Positions 8,471 through 17,680 of a DNA stretch of 64,000 nucleotides are shown one piece after another (within the stretch, counting starts at the first letter, position 1; every line of letters starts with the position of its first letter). This DNA is from Alistipes sp. UBA934. GTDB lineage: Bacteria; Bacteroidota; Bacteroidia; Bacteroidales; Rikenellaceae. Both the position numbers and the translations under genes were made by a program. The stretch lies in assembly GCA_002293535.1 (NCBI GenBank), contig DBDK01000010.1, positions 62,001 through 126,000 of the forward strand, written 5' to 3'. A model generated the notes under the pieces. The model did not search any database and was not told where the DNA came from. It was given only the letters and a program-made list of their open reading frames with translations.

Positions 8471-9185
8471 AGAAAGCTCTGTAGGCATTCATATCTTCCG
8501 CGTTTTCCAGCAGGGGTTTTCCTGCCTTGCGCGCATAATCAATCCACGTCGGGTCGTCCAGCGGTTCTTCGACAACCACTCCGTCGGCATAGTCGATAAC
8601 GAGCTTTTGTAGATTTTCGTATGCGGGATCCTCAAAAACAAATGGGAAAGGATCGTTATAGAGTGAAACCACGATCTTAGAGCTCCTGAACACCGGGTCG
8701 TCGGCAAATGCGCGCTTCAAAAATACCGGTACCACTGCTGCGAACCAGCCGTGAGAGTGCACCACTTCGGGCGCCCATTGCAGCTTTTTGACCGTTTCCA
8801 GCACCCCTCTTGCAAAGAAAATGGCCCTCTGATCGTTGTCCGCAAAAAAGTTTCCGTCCGCATCCACAAGGGTTGCTTTGCGGTGAAAATAGTCGTCGTT
8901 GTCAATGAAATAAACCTGCACTCTTGCCGATGGGATCGAGGCCACCTTGATTATCAGTTGATGGTCGTTTCCTTCGATGATAAGGTTCATTCCCGACAGA
9001 CGGATCACCTCGTGCAGTTGATTTCGTCTTTCGTTGATCACGCCCCAGCGAGGCATAAAGGTTCGTATCTCACCTCCGTACTCTTGCATCGCTTGGGCAA
9101 GGGTTCGACAGCGCTCGGCCATCGTGCTTCCTGCCAGATAGGGAACTATCTCGCTGCTGACGTAGAGTATTTTGTTTTTATTCAC
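8454..9185 (-). CDS. Glycogen/starch synthase-like protein, N-terminal (GT5) domain only
   Basis: A 243-residue protein matching the N-terminal catalytic domain of starch/glycogen synthases: an N-terminal ILYVSSEIVPY segment like the ADP-glucose-binding region, and a VVHSHGWFAAV segment like the usual WQPDVVHAHDW. Full synthases (about 470 residues) have a second GT-B domain that completes the sugar-nucleotide site. Here the protein stops after the first domain. Such short forms are annotated as glycogen/starch synthase in Bacteroidota, but catalysis is doubtful. Start is GTG at 9185 with a -7 box 7 bases upstream. The end overlaps the DUF4270 gene by 17 bases. Confidence 0.82.
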   Translation of the reverse strand: MNKNKILYVSSEIVPYLAGSTMAERCRTLAQAMQEYGGEIRTFMPRWGVINERRNQLHEVIRLSGMNLIIEGNDHQLIIKVASIPSARVQVYFIDNDDYFHRKATLVDADGNFFADNDQRAIFFARGVLETVKKLQWAPEVVHSHGWFAAVVPVFLKRAFADDPVFRSSKIVVSLYNDPFPFVFEDPAYENLQKLVIDYADGVVVEEPLDDPTWIDYARKAGKPLLENAEDMNAYRAFYDEIL

Positions 9186-9192
9186 CTCGGTG

Positions 9193-9200
9193 CAAAGGTA
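9193..9200 (-). promoter_or_regulatory. -7 box of the starch-synthase-like gene (TACCTTTG)
   Basis: Minus-strand TACCTTTG, 7 bases before the GTG start, in the 26-base gap after queA. It implies an independent promoter for the gene, DUF4270 and topA. Confidence 0.6.
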
Positions 9201-9211
9201 CGATTATTTTT

Positions 9212-10261
9212 TCACAGTATCAGCATCGCGTCTCCGTAAGTGCCGAAACGGTACTTTTCGTCAATGGCGGTTTGGTACGCTTTCATTATCAGATCGAATC
9301 CTCCGAATGCCACCACCATCATCAATTGGGTGGACATAGGGTGGTGGAAATTAGAGACCATCGCGTCAGCCACACTGAAGTCGTATGGGTGAAAAATAAA
9401 CTTGTTCGTCCAACCCTCATAGGGTTTTAGCATTCCTCCCGTAGACACCGAGCTCTCGATCGTGCGCATCACCGTTGTTCCCACGGCGCACACCTTCCGT
9501 CCTGTTCGCTTGCTCGCGTTCACCCTTTCCGATGCCTCTGCGGGTATATGGATCTGCTCCGAGTCCATCTTGTGCTTGGTCAGATCCTCCACATCCACCG
9601 TACGGAAGTTCCCAAGACCCACGTGCAACGTAATCTCTGCCTTGTGTATTCCCTTGATCTCCATTCGTTTGAGCAGGTGCTTGCTGAAATGCAATCCTGC
9701 CGTAGGAGCAGCCACTGCGCCTTCTTTTGTTGCATAGATGGTCTGATAGCGCTCTTCGTCTTCCGGCTCGACTTTTTCACGCACCCATTTCGGCAGAGGC
9801 GTTTCTCCCAGTTTGTAGAGCGCCTCTTTGAATTGTTCGTGGGTTCCGTCGAACAGGAATCTCAGCGTTCTCCCTCTCGATGTGGTGTTGTCGATCACTT
9901 CTGCCACCAGCAGATCGTCGTCTCCGAAGTAGAGTTTGTTTCCTATTCGGATCTTGCGCGCTGGATCCACCAGCACGTCCCACAACTTCAGGTCGTGGTT
10001 CAATTCCCTGAGCAGAAATATCTCTATTTCGGCACCGGTTTTCTCCTTATTGCCGTAAAGCCTGGCCGGAAAGACGCGCGTGTTGTTGAAAATAAAAACA
10101 TCGTCGGCCGCGAAATGGTCGATGATATCTTTAAAAACTTTGTGTTCTATTTTCCCGTTCTTGCGGTGAATGACCATCAGACGACTTTCGTCGCGATTTT
10201 CGGTTGGGTATTTTGCAAGTAGTTCGGGTGAGAACGGGTAGGTGTATTGTGAAAGTTTCAT
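9212..10261 (-). CDS. queA: S-adenosylmethionine:tRNA ribosyltransferase-isomerase QueA
   Basis: Penultimate enzyme of queuosine synthesis. It moves the ribosyl part of SAM onto 7-aminomethyl-7-deazaguanine in tRNA to give epoxyqueuosine. The 349 residues match QueA over the whole length, including YPTENRDESRLMV near the start, TAGLHF in the middle and STGGMLKPYEGWTN with NFHHPMSTQLMMV near the end. The frame is open much further upstream, into truB, but that extension has no family similarity, and MKLSQYTYPF at 10261 is the natural start. It is the last gene of the yfhO operon, 23 bases after truB. Confidence 0.96.
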   Translation of the reverse strand: MKLSQYTYPFSPELLAKYPTENRDESRLMVIHRKNGKIEHKVFKDIIDHFAADDVFIFNNTRVFPARLYGNKEKTGAEIEIFLLRELNHDLKLWDVLVDPARKIRIGNKLYFGDDDLLVAEVIDNTTSRGRTLRFLFDGTHEQFKEALYKLGETPLPKWVREKVEPEDEERYQTIYATKEGAVAAPTAGLHFSKHLLKRMEIKGIHKAEITLHVGLGNFRTVDVEDLTKHKMDSEQIHIPAEASERVNASKRTGRKVCAVGTTVMRTIESSVSTGGMLKPYEGWTNKFIFHPYDFSVADAMVSNFHHPMSTQLMMVVAFGGFDLIMKAYQTAIDEKYRFGTYGDAMLIL

Positions 10262-10284
10262 AACGAAAATACGAAGTAAGTATA

Positions 10285-11022
10285 TTACGCAGAAACTTCC
10301 GAAATGTTTCGTGGCTGGGTCAATATTTCTATGATTTTTTCCATTCCCATCGCTTCTTCGGCCGTATGGTCTCCGCTTTTGGTCCTTCTCAACCCTACAA
10401 GATGCGCTCCGCTGGCCAGTTCTTCGCCTATTTCGCGCGCCAGAGCTCTTATGTAAGTTCCCTTGCTGCACGCCACTCTTATGCGGATTCGTGGCAGCTC
10501 GCACTCCATCAGCTCCATATTATATATATGTATCAGCGCCTGCCTCATTACCGGCTCCTCCCCCTCCCGCGCCATCTCATAGGCGCGCCGTCCCTCCATC
10601 CTCTTTGCCGAATAGACCGGCGGGGTTTGTAGTCGCTCGCCAGTTAGTTTTTTCAGCGCCAACTCAACATCTCCTTTGGTGATATGCTTCCAGGGATAGG
10701 TTTTATCTATCTCGTGCTCAAGATCGTAGCTCGGTGTTGTCGCTCCCAGCATCACATCCGCCACGTACTCCTTTCGTGCTCCCATCAGCTCATCGACTCT
10801 TTTTGTCGCTTTCCCGATGCACACTATCAGCACTCCCGTTGCCAATGGGTCGAGCGTTCCCGCGTGACCCACCTTGATCCGCTTGTGGCCAAGTCGTTCC
10901 AGCATATATTTCACTTTCCGCACCACATCCGTCGAAGTCCATTCCAGCGGCTTATCGACGTTCAGTACATACCCTTCCGGAAAATTTATATCCTTGCTTA
11001 ACATCCCCTCACGCTGCAACAT
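10285..11022 (-). CDS. truB: tRNA pseudouridine(55) synthase TruB
   Basis: Isomerises U55 of tRNA to pseudouridine in the T-loop. The catalytic motif GHAGTLDPLATG is present, with the aspartate at about residue 58, followed by RKEYVADVMLGATTPSYD (the substrate-loop region) and the SKGTYIRALAREIGEEL motif near 195. Length of 245 is normal. The first ATG (11022) overlaps uppP by 14 bases. A second ATG at 11004, four bases after the uppP stop, is an equally reasonable start. Confidence 0.96.
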   Translation of the reverse strand: MLQREGMLSKDINFPEGYVLNVDKPLEWTSTDVVRKVKYMLERLGHKRIKVGHAGTLDPLATGVLIVCIGKATKRVDELMGARKEYVADVMLGATTPSYDLEHEIDKTYPWKHITKGDVELALKKLTGERLQTPPVYSAKRMEGRRAYEMAREGEEPVMRQALIHIYNMELMECELPRIRIRVACSKGTYIRALAREIGEELASGAHLVGLRRTKSGDHTAEEAMGMEKIIEILTQPRNISEVSA

Positions 11023-11782
11023 AGTAGATTATCGTAGCCATTCCCACCACCGCACAGTATGCTGCAAACCAACTCAACTTGCTCCGCTTCACCATCTCTA
11101 TCATAAATTTGCAGGCCACCACTCCTACGACGAACGCTGCCACGAATCCAACCAGCATCGCCGTGCTGAGTTCCAGCCTCGCTCCACCTATGTCCAGCAC
11201 CGCCTCTCCGAGTATGGGTATGATTATCATCAAAAAAGAGAACTGCGCTGCCACCGCCTTTTTGTTTCCCAGCATCAGACCCGTTGCGATAGTAGTTCCC
11301 GATCTGCTCAGTCCCGGCATCGCAGCAAACGCCTGAGCTACACCGATTATCAATGCATCCCACCACGAAATTTCGGTTTTAGCCCGCTCCTTTGCCCGTC
11401 CCGCAAAAATCAATAGCGCCGCCGTCACCATCAGCATTATCCCAACGATGAGCAAAATCGCCGGTGAGGCCAACATCGTATTCAGTTGGTCACGAAAAAC
11501 CAACCCTACTATCCCGATCGGCACCGCTGACACCAAGAGCTTCAGCGCATACCCTGCCTGCCCCTTTAAAGTTTCCAGTATCAGCTTCTTAACCTCTCCC
11601 CACAGTGCAACGATCGTTGCCATCACGGTCGCCAGATGCAGCATCAGATCGAACGTCAGATTGTCTGCCAGCGTCACCCCCAGCACCTCCTTTGCGATTT
11701 GCAGGTGACCGCTACTCGATACCGGCAGAAACTCTGTGATTCCCTGCACCACACCCAATACAATAGCTTCCCAAACGCTCAC
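11009..11782 (-). CDS. uppP: Undecaprenyl-diphosphatase (BacA/UppP)
   Basis: Integral membrane phosphatase that recycles undecaprenyl diphosphate to the monophosphate lipid carrier for peptidoglycan and surface glycans. The 257 residues contain both family signatures: GVVQGITEFLPVSSSGH near the N terminus and PGLSRSGTTIATGLMLG in the middle, plus about eight hydrophobic segments. The start shares ATGA with the DUF3098 stop. It sits in an envelope operon, upstream of truB and queA. Confidence 0.97.
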   Translation of the reverse strand: MSVWEAIVLGVVQGITEFLPVSSSGHLQIAKEVLGVTLADNLTFDLMLHLATVMATIVALWGEVKKLILETLKGQAGYALKLLVSAVPIGIVGLVFRDQLNTMLASPAILLIVGIMLMVTAALLIFAGRAKERAKTEISWWDALIIGVAQAFAAMPGLSRSGTTIATGLMLGNKKAVAAQFSFLMIIIPILGEAVLDIGGARLELSTAMLVGFVAAFVVGVVACKFMIEMVKRSKLSWFAAYCAVVGMATIIYYVAA

Positions 11783-12042
11783 TTCTTGCTGCTCTTTATT
11801 TTACCTTTGCTGCTTGTCTTCTGTGTAGCGCGACTCGCCGTCGGCGTTCCGACCATTATAGCATAGATTTCAAAGGCAAACCCCGCAATCACTACTATAG
11901 GCGCAAGGGTTATACGCCTGAAGCTGAACATTTTTTCGTTGAAAACTTCCGGGTCGCCGCTTCCTCCGCCCGCCATCAATACAAATCCGAGGATGATCAC
12001 TCCCAGCCCGATGAGCATCAAAACGTAATTTCTTTTTGTCAT
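11779..12042 (-). CDS. DUF3098 small membrane protein
   Basis: An 87-residue protein with two membrane segments (about 6-24 and 46-64) separated by a short loop with FNEKMFSFRRITLAP, and a lysine-rich tail. This fits DUF3098, a Bacteroidota family of unknown role often found between ftsX and uppP. The chosen ATG (12042) overlaps the ftsX stop by 4 bases, and the end overlaps uppP by 4. A longer frame exists but would be buried in ftsX. Confidence 0.85.
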   Translation of the reverse strand: MTKRNYVLMLIGLGVIILGFVLMAGGGSGDPEVFNEKMFSFRRITLAPIVVIAGFAFEIYAIMVGTPTASRATQKTSSKGKIKSSKK

Positions 12043-12893
12043 TTCCGTACCGTTATATTTACTGCAAATGCCGTGAAAATCAGTGATATAATCACTCCTC
12101 CGACAATCATTCCGAGCACAATTGCCATCGGAATTCCATCCCTGAGAAGTTGCACCTCCGGCAGTCCTTCTTTCATTCCCACGACCAAAAACAGGAACAG
12201 CGCCGAAGCCCCCAGACCTGCCCACACACCGTGCATTGCCGCTGAACCCAGCAGAGGCCTCATAATAAATCCCTTGTTCGCGCCCACGAGCTTCATCGTA
12301 TTGATCAGTTGCTTTTTAGCAGCGATCGTCATCCGTATAGTATTGTTCAGCAGGATTAGCGAGATTACCAACAGTGCCCCTCCGAAAAACACCAGCACGA
12401 GGTTCAATTTCCCCAGATTTTGCCCGATCTGCTCCACCACACCTCTCTGATACACAACCTCCTGCACTCCACTCATCTTTTCTACTGCCGCCACGAACTT
12501 CGTAACCAGAGCCTTGTCTTCCGTCGCGTCCGCTTCCAGTCCCACTTCGAAACTGTCGGGCAGCGGGTTGAAGTCTATGAATTCGCTGAAATCGTCACCT
12601 GTTTCGGTTCTGAATGCTTCGGCCGCCTGCTCTTTTGTTACGTAGGTTATTTGTCGCGTAATTTCCTGATCATCAATTTGTTTTCGCAGTGCAGCGGTCT
12701 TTTCGCTCGACAGTTCGTCTTCCAGCATCACATAGATCGTTACGCTCTCCCTGAGTCTGTCCGTTACATTCAATGCGTTGAGTATCAGATATGTAACCGA
12801 CCCCAACAAGAACAACACCATCGCGATACTCACTGTCGAAACAAAATACGAGTTGCGCACCCTGCGCTTTAGTCGCTTATCCTCTTGTGCCAT
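12039..12893 (-). CDS. ftsX: Cell division protein FtsX (permease-like)
   Basis: Membrane partner of FtsE that couples ATP hydrolysis at the division site to peptidoglycan hydrolase control. The 284 residues show the FtsX layout: a cytoplasmic basic N terminus, one membrane helix (about 18-40), a periplasmic domain of about 125 residues containing TYVTKEQAAEAFRTETGDDF, then three C-terminal helices. No ftsE lies in this window. The start overlaps the end of yfhO by 17 bases. Confidence 0.93.
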   Translation of the reverse strand: MAQEDKRLKRRVRNSYFVSTVSIAMVLFLLGSVTYLILNALNVTDRLRESVTIYVMLEDELSSEKTAALRKQIDDQEITRQITYVTKEQAAEAFRTETGDDFSEFIDFNPLPDSFEVGLEADATEDKALVTKFVAAVEKMSGVQEVVYQRGVVEQIGQNLGKLNLVLVFFGGALLVISLILLNNTIRMTIAAKKQLINTMKLVGANKGFIMRPLLGSAAMHGVWAGLGASALFLFLVVGMKEGLPEVQLLRDGIPMAIVLGMIVGGVIISLIFTAFAVNITVRK

Positions 12894-15339
12894 AACTTTT
12901 TAGCTTTTTTCTCACCGCCGGCACCCCGGCCGCAGCTGCTACCCACAGCAAAATCGCTATCGAGGTCGCAAGCGTTACTCCTTCGACAGCGTTAAAATTC
13001 GGTGCCCGGAATCTCCACTCGATCGTATGTTCGCCGGCCGGAACCTCCATCGCCCGTAGTATGTAATCTGCTCTTATGTAGTCGGTTGGCTGTCCGTCTA
13101 TGTATGCTGTCCAGCTTTTGTTGTAATAAATTTCCGAGAAAACCACCAGCCCTCCGGTTGCCGTCGAGCTCTCATAGCGCAGATAATTCGGCCTGTATTC
13201 CACAAGCTGCACCGCCCCCTCGCCACCATATATCAATTGGTCGTGGCTGTTTTCTGCGTAGCTCAACTCGCTGCCGACGTTCCGGCCTACAACCGCTTGC
13301 CGTTTATTGTCGATCGTTCCCAATGCTTCCAACTCCTCGCGTGCACCGTTCACAAAAACTATCTCTTCTACAATCCACGCCGCTCCGTTCGCTTCCGGAT
13401 TGAGTTCCACCTGCCTGTTTGCGTCGATGATATACTTGGTATTCAGCATATTAAGTACTCCAAGATCGAACTTCGACAGATAGCGGTCGATCACATCCTG
13501 GTACCTGCGCAGTTTGGCACCGTGATACCCCCCCACAGAACGATGAAAATATGATGTAAACGCCTCATTAAAGGGATTTTGAGTATTAAGCACCCGGAAT
13601 CCAAGTTCCGGATCGGCCATTATTATCTTATCCGCCTCATCTGCAACTACTTGCACTCGCTCGCGAGCCCTGAAATCACTGTGCGACAGATACCTCAGAT
13701 CGACCGGTACGAGATCGGCCAGTACCAACACCCCCAGCGCAGCTACAAACCACTCACTCCGCCGCCGTGCCCACAGCCACACCACACCGGCCGTCAGTAC
13801 CACAAAGATCAGCGACCGCCAGCAATCAGCCCTGAACATCGCTGCCCGCTCGTTTTGCATCGCCTCCACAAGGCCCGGAACGCCCGAAAATTGCTCGTCA
13901 CCTGCCGCCGAAAAGTCATAAATCACTCCTCCGAACATTGCAAAAAGTAGCGCTAAGCCGCCTGTAAGCCCGATCGCCCACAAAAATCCGCGCTTAAATC
14001 GCCGGCCCGAAAGTCCGGAAAGTCCCGAAAAATCACCTTTCCACAGCCCTGCCATCACCAGCGCGGCCACGAACGGTATGGCCCATTGCAGCACCACCAG
14101 CGCCATCGCTACTGTGCGGAATTTGTTGTATCCCGGCAACACTGAAAAAGATAACTGCGTGAACCACATTGCATTACTTCCCCACGCCAACAGCAATCCC
14201 ACGGCACTCACCCCCATAATCCACCATTTTTGTCGCCCTGGCAGCACGAATAACCCCAGCACAAACAGGAACACCATCACCGCACCTATATAAGTAGGTC
14301 CGCCGGTGAAAGGTTGGTCACCCCAATACCCTGGTAGTTGCGTGGCTATCGAGGGATTTATTCCGCTGCGTCTCAGTATGTTAGCAACCTCGCCATTCGT
14401 TTCGAAACCGCCGCTCGATCCACCCCCTCTGAAGTTCGGAATGAGCATATTTACACTCTCACCAATGCCGTAGCTCCACGCCGTAGCGTACTCTAAATCA
14501 AGACCTTTAGTGCCTGAATAATCTCTGCCGGTCCCATCATCGGCAGTCATCTCCGACCCGCCGCGAATCGTTTCGGGCGTATGCTCGGCAGTATACCACA
14601 GGTGAGAAAAGTTCGCACCCACGGCCAGCACTGCCGCGAATCCCAACACCCCCGTCGCCTTACAAAATTTCCACCACGCCTTTTTTGCCCGCGCTCTTGT
14701 TGTAATTACAAGTTGGCCAATCCAATAAGCAAAAAGGACGAGCAGAAAATAGTATGTGATTTGATGGTGCGATGCAGCAATTGTCAGCGCTCCGAACAGT
14801 GCGGCGAGTCCTCCGGCGACCCAAATATTTCGTTGAAAAGTCCAAAAAACTGCGCCCACAAGCATCGGCGCCCAACCCATCGCCCTCATTTTGGTGATGT
14901 GGCCCGCTTCGATGATCAATATGTTGTAAGTAGATAATCCATAGGCAATTGCGGGTACTATTGCGACCCACGGATTGACTCCCGCCATCAGTAGCATCAG
15001 CCAAAAACCCAGCATCGCGAGCATCATCAGCGCCGCCGGTTCGCCCATAAGGTTCATCGCCCATTGGCCGACGTTACGCAAAAACATCGCAGGATATTGA
15101 ACAGTAATGAGATAGGCCGGCATTCCACCGAACATTCCGCCTGTCCACTGCGGGTCTTCGTCAAATTCTGCACGATGCTCGGAGATGTCTTTTTTCATCC
15201 CTTCATACATCTGTACATCGGTCTGTGCCAAGGATTTACCGGCAAACTGCGGTGCAAAATATGCCGCACTCACCGCCCAAAAAACCACCACTGCCACCAC
15301 ATACGGCAACGCGCGGCGCACTATGTCGCGAAATTTCAT
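12877..15339 (-). CDS. YfhO family multispanning membrane protein
   Basis: An 820-residue protein with a long series of hydrophobic helices and a C-terminal soluble part containing VFSEIYYNKSWTAYIDG, typical of YfhO. Bacillus YfhO is a GT-C glycosyltransferase involved in lipoteichoic acid glycosylation. Bacteroidota have no lipoteichoic acid, so the substrate here is unknown, though lipid-linked sugar transfer in the envelope is a fair guess. It is the first gene of a six-gene operon with uppP and ftsX, with a -7 box 5 bases before the ATG. Confidence 0.88.
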   Translation of the reverse strand: MKFRDIVRRALPYVVAVVVFWAVSAAYFAPQFAGKSLAQTDVQMYEGMKKDISEHRAEFDEDPQWTGGMFGGMPAYLITVQYPAMFLRNVGQWAMNLMGEPAALMMLAMLGFWLMLLMAGVNPWVAIVPAIAYGLSTYNILIIEAGHITKMRAMGWAPMLVGAVFWTFQRNIWVAGGLAALFGALTIAASHHQITYYFLLVLFAYWIGQLVITTRARAKKAWWKFCKATGVLGFAAVLAVGANFSHLWYTAEHTPETIRGGSEMTADDGTGRDYSGTKGLDLEYATAWSYGIGESVNMLIPNFRGGGSSGGFETNGEVANILRRSGINPSIATQLPGYWGDQPFTGGPTYIGAVMVFLFVLGLFVLPGRQKWWIMGVSAVGLLLAWGSNAMWFTQLSFSVLPGYNKFRTVAMALVVLQWAIPFVAALVMAGLWKGDFSGLSGLSGRRFKRGFLWAIGLTGGLALLFAMFGGVIYDFSAAGDEQFSGVPGLVEAMQNERAAMFRADCWRSLIFVVLTAGVVWLWARRRSEWFVAALGVLVLADLVPVDLRYLSHSDFRARERVQVVADEADKIIMADPELGFRVLNTQNPFNEAFTSYFHRSVGGYHGAKLRRYQDVIDRYLSKFDLGVLNMLNTKYIIDANRQVELNPEANGAAWIVEEIVFVNGAREELEALGTIDNKRQAVVGRNVGSELSYAENSHDQLIYGGEGAVQLVEYRPNYLRYESSTATGGLVVFSEIYYNKSWTAYIDGQPTDYIRADYILRAMEVPAGEHTIEWRFRAPNFNAVEGVTLATSIAILLWVAAAAGVPAVRKKLKSYGTRG

Positions 15340-15344
15340 TGCTG

Positions 15345-15352
15345 CAAAGTTA
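15345..15352 (-). promoter_or_regulatory. -7 box of the yfhO operon (TAACTTTG)
   Basis: Minus-strand TAACTTTG, 5 bases before the yfhO ATG. It lies back to back with the promoter of the polyprenyl synthase gene. Confidence 0.65.
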
Positions 15353-15364
15353 AAAAAAATCCAC

Positions 15365-15372
15365 TACATTTG
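15365..15372 (+). promoter_or_regulatory. -7 box of the polyprenyl synthase gene (TACATTTG)
   Basis: Plus-strand TACATTTG, 9 bases before the ATG at 15382. Confidence 0.65.
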
Positions 15373-15381
15373 CACTCACTT

Positions 15382-16395
15382 ATGAATATTACCGACGAAA
15401 TCCGCCGCCCTATCGAGCGCGAAATAGCTGATTATGAGAACTTTTTGGCTCGTCACATCCGCTCCGATAACGCCATTGCGAGTGGCATTCTTGACTACAT
15501 TCTCGCCAACGGTGGCAAGGGGATCCGCCCGATTATGGTGTTGTTAAGTGCTGCTTTAAATCACCCGGCACAATGCACTTATAATCAGTCCACTATGGGT
15601 CCACGAACCTACCTTGGCGCAATGTTGGTCGAGATGATGCACACGGCTTCGCTGGTTCACGACGACGTTATAGACGAGAGCGATCTTAGGCGCGGAAAAC
15701 CCTCTGTAAGAGCGCGTTGGGGTTCGCGTACGGCCGTTATTGCAGGTGATCTCATCTTGGCCAAAAGCATCACCATCGGCCTTGATAGCGCGCAGTTCGA
15801 TATCGTCAGTTACGTCACCCGTGCAATGAGTATCCTTTGTGAGGGTGAACTCATTCAGAGTCAGCAGAGTAACCTTCTCGAAATGACACGCGAAATTTAC
15901 CTCGACATCATTCGTAAGAAGACCGCGGTGTTGTTTGGTGTCAGCGCTGGGGTAGGGGCTTTGTCCGTTGGTGCGTCTCGATCTCAAGTAGCTGTTATGC
16001 AAGAGTTTGGAGAATTGATAGGTATGGCTTTTCAGATCCAGGATGACATCTTGGATTACGACACAACTGCCGACACTGATACCGGTAAACCTGCTTGTAA
16101 CGATTTGGCTGAGAAAAAGATAACCCTCCCGTTGCTGGCAGTTCTCGAACGCTCGTCCCAAACCCGCCGCCAAGAGCTTCTCAATCTCCTTGCAAATCCC
16201 GATTCCGCGACCGCCGAAACCAATATTGCTTACTTGCACGACACGGTCGTTACAGAGGGTGGCATCGAGGAGTCAAAAAAAGTTTTGGGCGCCTATGTTT
16301 CTCGCGCCCAAAACCTCCTATCGTCTTATCCTTCAAATGCTTATCACGCGGCGTTGCTGTTGCTTTCCAATTACAGCGCGGACCGCAAAAAGTAA
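15382..16395 (+). CDS. Trans-polyprenyl diphosphate synthase (octaprenyl-type)
   Basis: Chain-elongating prenyltransferase that adds isopentenyl diphosphate to allylic diphosphates, giving the side chain of respiratory quinones. The 337 residues carry GGKGIRP (44-50), the first aspartate-rich motif DDVID (94-98) and the second, DDILD (221-225), with Lys/Arg substrate contacts. Length and spacing fit long-chain (IspB/HepT-like) synthases. Menaquinone would be the expected product use in Bacteroidota, but chain length cannot be fixed here. The frame continues upstream through yfhO on the other strand. The ATG at 15382 right after the promoter is the true start. Confidence 0.93.
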   Translation: MNITDEIRRPIEREIADYENFLARHIRSDNAIASGILDYILANGGKGIRPIMVLLSAALNHPAQCTYNQSTMGPRTYLGAMLVEMMHTASLVHDDVIDESDLRRGKPSVRARWGSRTAVIAGDLILAKSITIGLDSAQFDIVSYVTRAMSILCEGELIQSQQSNLLEMTREIYLDIIRKKTAVLFGVSAGVGALSVGASRSQVAVMQEFGELIGMAFQIQDDILDYDTTADTDTGKPACNDLAEKKITLPLLAVLERSSQTRRQELLNLLANPDSATAETNIAYLHDTVVTEGGIEESKKVLGAYVSRAQNLLSSYPSNAYHAALLLLSNYSADRKK

Positions 16396-16417
16396 GCGTC
16401 GAAGCGAAAGCAGCATC

Positions 16418-17674
16418 TTAAAGCGTCGTCACTTTAAGGTTGCGGAACAACACCTTTATGCCGCCACCGTCGTGGATTTGCAGCGCCAAACGGCCTTGAC
16501 GCTCGTTGAACGCGGGGTCTGTAAGGTTTGTCACTTCCACGCCATTGAGCCACACTGTTGCGTTGTCGCCCACGACCTTCACCCTCATCGTGTTCCAACC
16601 ATCAACTAAGTGTTCCACAGGGGGTTGGAAGAGCCAGCCGCGTCCGTAGCTTTCGTAAATTCCGCCCGAATGACGTCCTTTCGGAGCGACTTCGACCTGC
16701 CATCCATTTACCATCGCAGGCGGGAAAACCACCGAGCGGAAGAAGAATCCACTGTTGCCGTTGGAGAGTTGGTTGAACTCGAACGTCGCGTCGAAATCGT
16801 CGTAATATTCCCTCGTTGCAAGATAGCCATATTGCTTATCCTCACCGCTTTCTACCACAATACAGTCGTCTTCGACATAGAATTTTTCGGTTCCGTAAAC
16901 CACCCACCCGCTGAGATCGACTCCGTTAAAAAGCGCCTTTTCAACTCCTGCCTTACGCGGTAACTCTTTGATTTTCACGTTTCTGAACGATGCAGGATAG
17001 CCGTGATCCTGCAAGCAGATCAGTCCTCTGTGCGCCAGTCCGTATTCGGGTGCGTTTTCCCATTTTCCGCTTGCCCTGCGTTCGAACCAATCGTCGCTCC
17101 AAGCTTCATACTCAATGGTTTTCACGCCGTTGAGCCAATATTCCACGTGTCCATTGTCGAACACGATTTCGGAGTTGTTCCATTGGCCGGCGGGGTTGAT
17201 CTTAACTCCCTCCAGATTAGGCAGATACATTGCATAGTCCACTCCAAGATCCTGCCACGGTTCGATTTTTTCACCGGTAGCTGTTTCGTAACCTGCTTTG
17301 TCAATCAGCTGATACTCAGGACCTGTCACGTATGGTACGGCAAACTGCGGGCGCTCCACCACGTGATACAAAATTCCGCTGTTTCCGCCCGTCTGCAATT
17401 TCCAGTCCACAGAGAGGTGAAAATTCTCGAACTGCTTGTCGGTCACGATATAACCCGATGCGTCACTGCCACTTCCATCGGCCTGGATCGTTCCATCGAC
17501 CACTTGCCAGCCGGTCAGCCCCTCTTCGTTGTAATTTCGCCAGCCGTCCAGCGTCGTTCCGTCGAAAAGTAGTGTCCAACCTTCAGCTTTTTGCGTCTCT
17601 GTCAGGGTGTTAGGCTTTTGCCCACAGGCGGTCGCAACCATCACGACGGCCATAATTGTAAAGATTTTTTTCAT
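16418..17674 (-). CDS. Lipoprotein with two DUF1080 (3-keto-disaccharide hydrolase) domains
   Basis: A 418-residue lipoprotein (MKKIFTIMAVVMVATAC lipobox) with two concanavalin-like DUF1080 domains in tandem. The first is about 28-215 (EGWTLLFDGTTLDGWRN to the repeated FRNVKIKEL ending). The second is about 225-418 (KALFNGVDLSGWVVYG to LFRNLKVTTL). Family members are exported beta-sandwich proteins, some of which hydrolyse 3-keto-glycosides. Both halves keep the GNSGI/GNSGF core. A catalytic role is unproven. It follows aroE by 6 bases and is convergent with the polyprenyl synthase gene. Confidence 0.88.
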   Translation of the reverse strand: MKKIFTIMAVVMVATACGQKPNTLTETQKAEGWTLLFDGTTLDGWRNYNEEGLTGWQVVDGTIQADGSGSDASGYIVTDKQFENFHLSVDWKLQTGGNSGILYHVVERPQFAVPYVTGPEYQLIDKAGYETATGEKIEPWQDLGVDYAMYLPNLEGVKINPAGQWNNSEIVFDNGHVEYWLNGVKTIEYEAWSDDWFERRASGKWENAPEYGLAHRGLICLQDHGYPASFRNVKIKELPRKAGVEKALFNGVDLSGWVVYGTEKFYVEDDCIVVESGEDKQYGYLATREYYDDFDATFEFNQLSNGNSGFFFRSVVFPPAMVNGWQVEVAPKGRHSGGIYESYGRGWLFQPPVEHLVDGWNTMRVKVVGDNATVWLNGVEVTNLTDPAFNERQGRLALQIHDGGGIKVLFRNLKVTTL

Positions 17675-17680
17675 AGTTTT

